Positions 5,050-10,156 of a stretch of DNA of 10,156 nt are shown here, in pieces. The stretch comes from Candidatus Woesearchaeota archaeon (GTDB taxonomy: Archaea > Nanobdellota > Nanobdellia > Woesearchaeales > JACQSR01). Both the position numbers and the translations under genes were made by a program. The stretch lies in assembly GCA_023255615.1 (NCBI GenBank), contig JAHFLI010000026.1:1-10156 (forward strand), in the 5' to 3' direction. The first letter of the stretch is position 1. The number at the start of each line of letters is the position of its first letter. Below the pieces are notes generated by a model. That model searched no databases and was not told the origin of the DNA. It saw nothing but the letters and a program-made list of their open reading frames with translations.

Positions 5050-5147
5050 TAGAAAAAATTTAAATAGAAGCTCATCTTTTTTTGCACGGAACTTCTTTTC
5101 AATGTATAGGTATATCTTTCCAATTCAGAGATCGAAATATTTAAATA
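5050..5147 (+). repeat. 98-bp inverted repeat, right arm
   Basis: Matches the minus strand of 3449-3546 at 89 of 98 positions, without gaps. It holds TTTAAATA at 5059-5066 and at 5140-5147, and a T7 run at 5077-5083. It is upstream of the plus-strand RHH-PIN module. Confidence 0.9.
5140..5147 (+). promoter_or_regulatory. TATA box of RHH-PIN module 2
   Basis: TTTAAATA, 34 bases before the RHH ATG at 5181, the same spacing as in module 1. The ribosome binding site AGGTGGT (5170-5176) is shared with module 1. Confidence 0.7.
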
Positions 5148-5180
5148 AGTAATATTCCTTAACTTACTTAGGTGGTACCT

Positions 5181-5405
5181 ATGACAAATATGACATTAGC
5201 AGTTCCTGAGGATCTGCATGAGATTATGAAAAAGCACAGCGAAATAAAATGGAGCGAAATCGCACGCCAGGCATTATGGAACCATGCGCGAAAATTAGAG
5301 CTCATGGATAAGATGCTCTCAAAGAGTACATTGACGGAGAAAGATGCAGAAAGGATAGGGCATTCTATCAAACATGGAATTGCGAAAAGGCATGGATTGA
5401 AATGA
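5181..5405 (+). CDS. Ribbon-helix-helix antitoxin, VapB-like (module 2)
   Basis: A 74-residue RHH protein. The strand MTLAVPEDL (4-12) precedes WSEIARQAL (24-32), and the C-terminal STLTEKDA element matches module 1. The ATG at 5181 is chosen over an upstream GTG (5172) because AGGTGGT lies 4 bases before the ATG and includes that GTG. The stop overlaps the toxin start by 4 bases (ATGA), the typical coupled arrangement. It lacks the C-terminal extension of its paralogue. It probably neutralises the adjacent PIN protein and binds its own promoter. Because both promoters are nearly identical, cross-regulation with module 1 is plausible. Confidence 0.84.
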   Translation: MTNMTLAVPEDLHEIMKKHSEIKWSEIARQALWNHARKLELMDKMLSKSTLTEKDAERIGHSIKHGIAKRHGLK

Positions 5406-5797
5406 AGCTATGTGTTGACACGAATAGAATAATTGCAGCTCTTGTTAAAGACGGTACGGCAAGAAAGATACTGTTTGACAAAACCTATTCATTCATTACA
5501 GCAGATTATACCTTAAGCGAGATCGATAAACATCGAGCGGAATTGCAAGAAAAAACGAAACTGACTGATGATGAATTTGATATTATTCTGACGTTACTTT
5601 TTGAGAATATAGAGATTACTCCTCAATCCAATTATAAAAAATATATCAATGAATGCACAGAAATGATCGATCAGGATGATGTTCCCCTTCTTGCAGCTGC
5701 TCTTTCATGTAAGGCAGACGGGATATGGACACATGATGCTCATTTTGATAAACAGAAAAAAATCAAAGTGTTTTCTAATATCGATTTACTGAACTGA
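5402..5797 (+). CDS. PIN-domain toxin, VapC-like ribonuclease (module 2)
   Basis: A 131-residue PIN-fold protein. MKLCVDTNRIIAALVKD carries the first catalytic Asp (D6). Glu40 lies in LSEIDKH, DQDDVPLLAAAL supplies the acidic cluster near residue 90, and DGIWTHDAHFD carries the last Asp. It matches the module 1 toxin in layout but is clearly more diverged from it than the two antitoxins are from each other. The predicted activity is metal-dependent RNA cleavage. The gene ends 46 bases before the next promoter, with a short T5 run at 5829-5833 as the only terminator-like signal. Confidence 0.83.
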   Translation: MKLCVDTNRIIAALVKDGTARKILFDKTYSFITADYTLSEIDKHRAELQEKTKLTDDEFDIILTLLFENIEITPQSNYKKYINECTEMIDQDDVPLLAAALSCKADGIWTHDAHFDKQKKIKVFSNIDLLN

Positions 5798-5843
5798 TTT
5801 TCGTCCACACATCGAGACAAAACCTCATTTTTACTGGCATACG

Positions 5844-5851
5844 TTTAAATA
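5844..5851 (+). promoter_or_regulatory. TATA box of the second glycan operon
   Basis: TTTAAATA in the context ACGTTTAAATATT, followed by ATTTCTATT and GTGAAAGGGGTGT. The flippase promoter has the same order of elements, and TATA-to-ATG spacing differs by one base (50 versus 51). Confidence 0.7.
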
Positions 5852-5894
5852 TTAATTCTTATTTCTATTCACCAGTTGTGAAAGGGGTGTTGGT

Positions 5895-5924
5895 ATGCAT
5901 AATGATAATCCGGAGGAGCTATGA
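5895..5924 (+). CDS. 9-codon leader ORF coupled to the glycosyltransferase
   Basis: The ATG that corresponds in position to the flippase start opens MHNDNPEEL. Its TGA overlaps the next ATG as ATGA, and its codons contain the GGAGGAG ribosome binding site of the glycosyltransferase gene. It may promote translational coupling, or it may be a relic of a duplicated gene start. Confidence 0.35.
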   Translation: MHNDNPEEL

Positions 5925-6979
5925 ACATCCTCATGCTCAGCTGGAGAGATATAAAGAATCCACGCGCAGGTGGCGCAGAGTACGTAACGTTTGAGTTATT
6001 GAAACGCTTTGCAGCTGTTGGTCATTCATGTACATGGTTTACGTCTTCGTTTCCTTCTTCTCGTACAGAGAAGATAGAAGATGTTACTATTATCCGTCGT
6101 GGTGATAAGCATTCCGTGTACTACAAAGCATATCGCTATCTTCAACGAAACAACTATGACCTCGTGATTGATCAAATCAATACCATTCCGTTCTTTACTC
6201 CTCTGTTCTATAAAGGAAAGAAAATGGCGTTTATTCATCAGCTGTGTGAGCAGATATGGTTTTATGAAATGCCATTTCCATTGTCTTGGATCGGTTATAT
6301 TTCTGAGAAAATATATATACGCTGGTATCGGAATCTTCCTACTGTTGTTGTGTCTGCGTCTACGCGAAAAAATCTCGCTTCGTACGGATTTCGTCATATC
6401 TTTGTAATGCAGAATGCGATTGATACTATGCCTTTGTCTATCTTACCTCACAAGAAGAAAAATTCCTTTGTGTTCGTTGGACGGTTAAAGAAAAGTAAGC
6501 AAGTGGAAGATGCGATTAAAGCATTTTCATTGCTGTCAATACCATCTACGCTTCATATTATTGGTCGTGGTGATATCGCGTATGAACGATATTTACGAAG
6601 TATTTCGCCACCTTCTGTTCAGTTTCATGGCTATTTACCGATGAACGAACGCAACGCATTAGTGTCTTCTGCTGAAGCGATACTGGTCACTTCTGTTAAG
6701 GAAGGATGGGGATTAATCGTTTCTGAAGCCAATGCTTTGGGTACTCCTGCGATTGTGTATAACGTCGATGGTTTACGAGACGCAGTTGTTGATGGAAAAA
6801 CAGGATTAGTAGTACGACGAAATACTCCTGTTGAATTATCCAACGCAATGACTTCTTTTCTTTCAAATAAAAAATTAAAACAAACATTATCGGAGAATGC
6901 GCTTGAACACTCCAAAACATTCAATTGGGATACGAGTGCTGCTGAAGTCTTGCACTTTATTGAGAAGGTGATGGTGTGA
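5921..6979 (+). CDS. Family 4 glycosyltransferase
   Basis: A 352-residue GT-B enzyme of the GT4 type. The N-terminal Rossmann domain begins MNILMLSWRD and has the AGGAE loop (16-20). The C-terminal domain begins with SFVFVGRLKKSKQ (182-194) and contains the EX7E signature KEGWGLIVSEA (Glu261, Glu269), followed by GTPAIVYNVDGLRDAV and GKTGLVV. It is a cytosolic, retaining glycosyltransferase that adds a hexose or similar sugar to a lipid-linked glycan. Donor and acceptor are not readable. The ATG at 5921 follows CGGAGGAGCT. Its last codons overlap the next glycosyltransferase by 4 bases. Arginine codons here are mostly CGN, as in the left operon. Confidence 0.9.
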   Translation: MNILMLSWRDIKNPRAGGAEYVTFELLKRFAAVGHSCTWFTSSFPSSRTEKIEDVTIIRRGDKHSVYYKAYRYLQRNNYDLVIDQINTIPFFTPLFYKGKKMAFIHQLCEQIWFYEMPFPLSWIGYISEKIYIRWYRNLPTVVVSASTRKNLASYGFRHIFVMQNAIDTMPLSILPHKKKNSFVFVGRLKKSKQVEDAIKAFSLLSIPSTLHIIGRGDIAYERYLRSISPPSVQFHGYLPMNERNALVSSAEAILVTSVKEGWGLIVSEANALGTPAIVYNVDGLRDAVVDGKTGLVVRRNTPVELSNAMTSFLSNKKLKQTLSENALEHSKTFNWDTSAAEVLHFIEKVMV

Positions 6980-8172
6980 AACCTCTTAATATTACTTTCT
7001 TTGGTTTCGCTCCATTGACATATGGCGGCGGTTATGAAATTTATATAATGGAAATTATTCAAAATCTTTTGAAATCAGGACATAATATTAATGTCATAAC
7101 AGGAAATCAAAGTATTAATGATATTGAGTCAGTAATAGTATTTCAAAAATTACTTGAAAAAAGAATTCCAAAAGATGAGATAAATAAAAAATTCAATCAC
7201 GTTAGGTTTTATCAATATGGTCTAACTTCATTCATTCCATCCTCACAATCATATAACAGATTAAGAAGGGTTATTAAAAAATCTGACATTATATATACAC
7301 GGAACGAAATTATTGACTTTTTGTCTATTCAATATTTTTCTGGTAAGAAGACGCCACCTATTGTTTGCGGAATTCATACGTCAATATATTATCCTTTTAG
7401 AAAATCTTTTGTTTCTAAACTACATAATTTCATTTACAAAAAATCCTGGTATGGAAAGTTGCTAAATAGATCATCAATTATTATTACCCAAAATTATTTC
7501 GATACCAGATTGATTTCAACAAAATATAATATCGATAAATCAAAAATTATACGTCTTTTACCTTTCGTTAATACAAGTTTTTTTCTGCCGCATAAAAGCG
7601 AAAATCATGAAGGATTGAGAGTTCTTTTTGTTGGACGTCTTACTGAGCAAAAAGGAATCGACATATTATCAAAAAGTATAGAAAAACTCTCAGTTGATCC
7701 GATTTTTAATAAGATAACCTTTACCATCATCGGAAGTGGCGAGCTTGAGTATCTAATTAAAAGATTAGCGAAGAAGTATTCAAATGTACGATTCCTTGGG
7801 TTTATGGATATTGATAAATTAGTTGAGTTATATAATTCTCATGATGTGGTTATTCTTCCTTCACGATGGGAAACTGCACTTAAGGTTGTTCTTGAAGCAC
7901 AATCATGTGGATTACCAGTTATTGTTTCCAATATTCCGGGTCCAAATGAGTTAATTATTCCAGAAAAAACTGGTTTTTTAATACGACCTGCAAGCTCAAA
8001 TGATCTTACAAATAAATTATTGAGAATGTATAATATAAAGCAAAACAAACACCTCTTCTTAATTATGAAGAAGCTCGCACGAAAAAATGCAGAGAAATTT
8101 TCTGCAGAAAGCGTGATAAAAAAGATTGAAGATCTATTCTTTAGGTTATCGAGTGGGATCAATGAAAGTTAA
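6976..8172 (+). CDS. Family 4 glycosyltransferase
   Basis: A 398-residue GT4-like enzyme starting at GTG, overlapping the previous stop as GTGA, with AAGGTGAT just upstream. The TYGGGYEIY loop (15-23) lies in the donor-side N-terminal domain. VLFVGRLTEQKGID (216-229) opens the C-terminal domain. PSRWETALKVVLEA contains the EX7E pair Glu289/Glu297, followed by SCGLPVIVSNIPGPNELI and KTGFLI. Probably it is the next transferase in the same glycan pathway. It differs from its upstream neighbour in base composition: higher A+T and many AGA/AGG arginine codons. This suggests a different origin for this gene and the one after it. Confidence 0.9.
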   Translation: MKPLNITFFGFAPLTYGGGYEIYIMEIIQNLLKSGHNINVITGNQSINDIESVIVFQKLLEKRIPKDEINKKFNHVRFYQYGLTSFIPSSQSYNRLRRVIKKSDIIYTRNEIIDFLSIQYFSGKKTPPIVCGIHTSIYYPFRKSFVSKLHNFIYKKSWYGKLLNRSSIIITQNYFDTRLISTKYNIDKSKIIRLLPFVNTSFFLPHKSENHEGLRVLFVGRLTEQKGIDILSKSIEKLSVDPIFNKITFTIIGSGELEYLIKRLAKKYSNVRFLGFMDIDKLVELYNSHDVVILPSRWETALKVVLEAQSCGLPVIVSNIPGPNELIIPEKTGFLIRPASSNDLTNKLLRMYNIKQNKHLFLIMKKLARKNAEKFSAESVIKKIEDLFFRLSSGINES

Positions 8173-10156
8173 AGATGCCGTTTCTTTTATTTTACATATG
8201 TTAAAAAAGAGAGAATTCTTAATAGGGACAATAATTTTTTTTTTTAGTGTTGTCACCTTTTCGAAAATTTTAATGTCTTCTGGTATTCCTTTGCATGGAG
8301 ATATGTCATTTGCCACAACATTAGATAATTATATTGATGATTATTTTCCACTTTACAATAGATTCGGCTCTGTCTCAAACTACGAAGATATTGATAGGTC
8401 CTTTTTTATGGTGCCCTTTCTTTTCATTTCAAAAACAATTGGACTTAGCATAGAATGGTTTGCAAAAATATGGCTGTTCTTCACATTCTTTTTCTCAGGC
8501 ATCTCTTTTTTTATTTTTTCAGATTTTCTATTTGAACGAATTTATAAAAAAAAGGTTCCGCCATTATTTTTATTTCCAGGAATAATGGTTTTTATGCTGA
8601 GCCCATGGGTTTTAGAGCAGCTTCAAGCCCAATTTTATTGGTTAGCATACGCCATAACTCCACTAATACTTTATTTCTATATTAGAGCAATTGAAGATAA
8701 AAGCTACAAATACATTTTTTTTACTTTAATTACTTGGACATTAGCATCATCTACGCCGCACTATACTGTACTAAGTGGTCTTTTAATATTTCTTTTTTTC
8801 ATATTCTCGATTGTCAAGAATATATTCAATAAAGAATATAGTGACATATTATTCAAGATAAAATTATCCACGTTATTAGTTGCATTATTTATTCTAATTA
8901 ATTCTTATTGGATTATACCGTATTATCAAAACTCCCATATTACAAACGTTAGTCCGGGTTATGTTGTAACCCAAGAACAAGTTCAAGAATTTAGCCGTAA
9001 TAGTAATATCTTAAACGTTATGCGGACATCGGATCAATGGATAACATGGTTTAATCCATCAATTTACGAAAATAGTTTTTGGATTATTAATAGTTTCTTT
9101 ATTACAATTCTTTCACTTTCAATTCTCCTTATCAATCGGATCAGAAAAAATTTCTATATTCTCTACCTCTCTTTTGTGTATCTCATTTCAGTAATCTTAT
9201 CCCTAGGTTCTAATTTTAAAAGTTATATGTGGTTAGTTTTTGACAGTCCAGTTTCTAATTTAGTTGGTTGGATATGGAGGGTCCCTGGTAAATTAAGCTA
9301 TTTGATTTGGCCCATCTACGCCATTTTCATTTCAATTTTTATATACGAGTTAAAAATAAATAATAGATTAGAGTTCATAAAAGAGTCTTTAAGAAATTTT
9401 GTTATATTACTTATAATCCTATCTTTTTTAGTATTAATTGGACCAAAAGTCTTTAGCTTTTTTGGTTTCTATTACGTGCCTGTAGAAGTTCCACATGAGT
9501 ACCAAGAATTAAACGATTGGCTTTCATCTCAAGCGGGCGACTTCAAAGTAATGGATTTAGCACCTTATGAAGCTGGCTCTGGAAAGAATAATTTGAAATT
9601 TCAATCATCATACACTTGGAATGAGGATAGAATAGCATCCAATCTAGTTCCTCGCTCACTCGTAAAAGATTCTATTGGTTTTTATCATTATACTTCACCA
9701 TGGACGAAATTTTATTCAACCTTCTATCCTGAAATCCCAAAAAATATGTCTTCTTATTTATCAGTTGTTGGAGTAAAATATCTAATATACCATGTAGATA
9801 TAATTGGAACAGAAGAACAGGCAAACATGGAGCTCAAAAAACTTAATGAGTCAGATTTAAGATTCGTGAAAAAATTTGGAGATATATATGTGTATGAAAA
9901 TTCCCATTTTTCTGAAAGAGTATATATTCCCAATAGGATTGTATTAACAACAGCTAACCTAAAAGACGTTGATACGCCTTCAAAAAATGAAGGATATGTT
10001 TTTATTAATCAAAGGATATATGATCTTTCATTACTTGATTTGCTTAGCAACACAGATAATAAAATAGACTTCAATGATTATGATGATCTAGATTTATCGC
10101 TAATTCCCAAGGAGCATAGAATTGAACCATTTGGATTCACATATCATTACAAACCA
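8162..10156 (+). CDS. Large multi-spanning membrane protein, probable GT-C glycosyltransferase (3' end outside the window)
   Basis: An open frame of 665 codons without a stop to the window end, starting at an ATG that overlaps the previous gene by 11 bases. Hydrophobic segments occur near residues 17-37, 80-95, 101-120, 134-150, 157-174, 184-197, 203-218, 234-253, 306-324, 331-349, 377-396 and 411-433. A largely soluble region follows from about 440. The first extracytoplasmic loop (43-80) is rich in acidic residues (GDMSF, DNYIDDYFP, YEDIDR), where GT-C enzymes keep their catalytic acid. WRVPGKLSYL (372-381) and VVGVKYLIYHV (535-545) resemble YfhO and AftD-like large membrane transferases. 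I infer a polyprenyl-phosphate-sugar-using transferase or related glycan assembly protein acting outside the cell. The exact family is uncertain. Confidence 0.7.
   Translation, partial: MKVKDAVSFILHMLKKREFLIGTIIFFFSVVTFSKILMSSGIPLHGDMSFATTLDNYIDDYFPLYNRFGSVSNYEDIDRSFFMVPFLFISKTIGLSIEWFAKIWLFFTFFFSGISFFIFSDFLFERIYKKKVPPLFLFPGIMVFMLSPWVLEQLQAQFYWLAYAITPLILYFYIRAIEDKSYKYIFFTLITWTLASSTPHYTVLSGLLIFLFFIFSIVKNIFNKEYSDILFKIKLSTLLVALFILINSYWIIPYYQNSHITNVSPGYVVTQEQVQEFSRNSNILNVMRTSDQWITWFNPSIYENSFWIINSFFITILSLSILLINRIRKNFYILYLSFVYLISVILSLGSNFKSYMWLVFDSPVSNLVGWIWRVPGKLSYLIWPIYAIFISIFIYELKINNRLEFIKESLRNFVILLIILSFLVLIGPKVFSFFGFYYVPVEVPHEYQELNDWLSSQAGDFKVMDLAPYEAGSGKNNLKFQSSYTWNEDRIASNLVPRSLVKDSIGFYHYTSPWTKFYSTFYPEIPKNMSSYLSVVGVKYLIYHVDIIGTEEQANMELKKLNESDLRFVKKFGDIYVYENSHFSERVYIPNRIVLTTANLKDVDTPSKNEGYVFINQRIYDLSLLDLLSNTDNKIDFNDYDDLDLSLIPKEHRIEPFGFTYHYKP

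Noticed and set aside
3449..5147. The inverted repeat as terminal repeats of an insertion sequence or transposon
   Set aside because: There is no transposase between the arms, no target-site duplication visible, and each arm carries functional promoter signals at equal distance from a gene.
2119..5797. tRNA as attachment site of an integrated element
   Set aside because: The tRNA 3' end faces away from the island, no integrase is present, and I found no repeat of the tRNA 3' end at the far side.
1..10156. CRISPR array or rRNA
   Set aside because: No regularly spaced direct repeats and no rRNA-like conserved stretches are visible.

Overview
This is an A+T-rich chromosomal segment that is almost certainly archaeal. 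It has repeated TTTAAATA-type TATA boxes about 35-50 bases ahead of starts, GGAGG/AGGTGGT ribosome binding sites, poly-T stops instead of hairpin terminators, and a class II tRNA without an encoded CCA end. Short genes with 4-17 base overlaps and several minimal toxin-antitoxin pairs suggest a compact genome, possibly a DPANN lineage such as Woesearchaeota or Pacearchaeota. That placement is inference and nothing here proves it.

Left part (1-2260): a surface-glycan operon with a Wzx-type flippase overlapping an Alg5/DPM1-like family 2 glycosyltransferase. It is driven by a clear TATA box and probably ends in a T-rich stretch. A tRNA-Leu(GAG)-like gene lies on the opposite strand. Its T-loop is expanded from 7 to 38 nt, either by a 31-nt intron-like insert or by decay.

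Middle (2400-2830): a TATA box, then a leader that folds well as a three-way junction, then a small, very basic unknown protein whose ribosome binding site lies in the closing stem of the fold. This is the best candidate in the window for an undescribed element, a cis-regulatory RNA.

Toxin-antitoxin island (2788-5797): four two-gene modules. RHH + PIN (VapBC-like, minus), DUF4258 + DUF2283 (minus), HicB + HicA (minus) and a second RHH + PIN (plus). The two RHH-PIN modules point outward and have a 98-bp inverted repeat as their promoter regions (89/98 identical). This identity is well above that of the proteins they drive. A 19-bp element with a TTCCGGAA core lies ahead of the TATA boxes of the DUF4258 and HicB operons.

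Right part (5840-10156): a second glycan operon with two family 4 glycosyltransferases and a large multi-spanning membrane protein, probably a GT-C type enzyme, which runs off the window. Its promoter and leader closely copy those of the flippase operon, but here the equivalent ATG opens a 9-codon ORF that ends on the start of the first glycosyltransferase. The last two genes are more A+T-rich and use more AGA codons, suggesting separate acquisition. Together the two operons look like one glycan or N-glycan assembly locus that the toxin-antitoxin island has interrupted.
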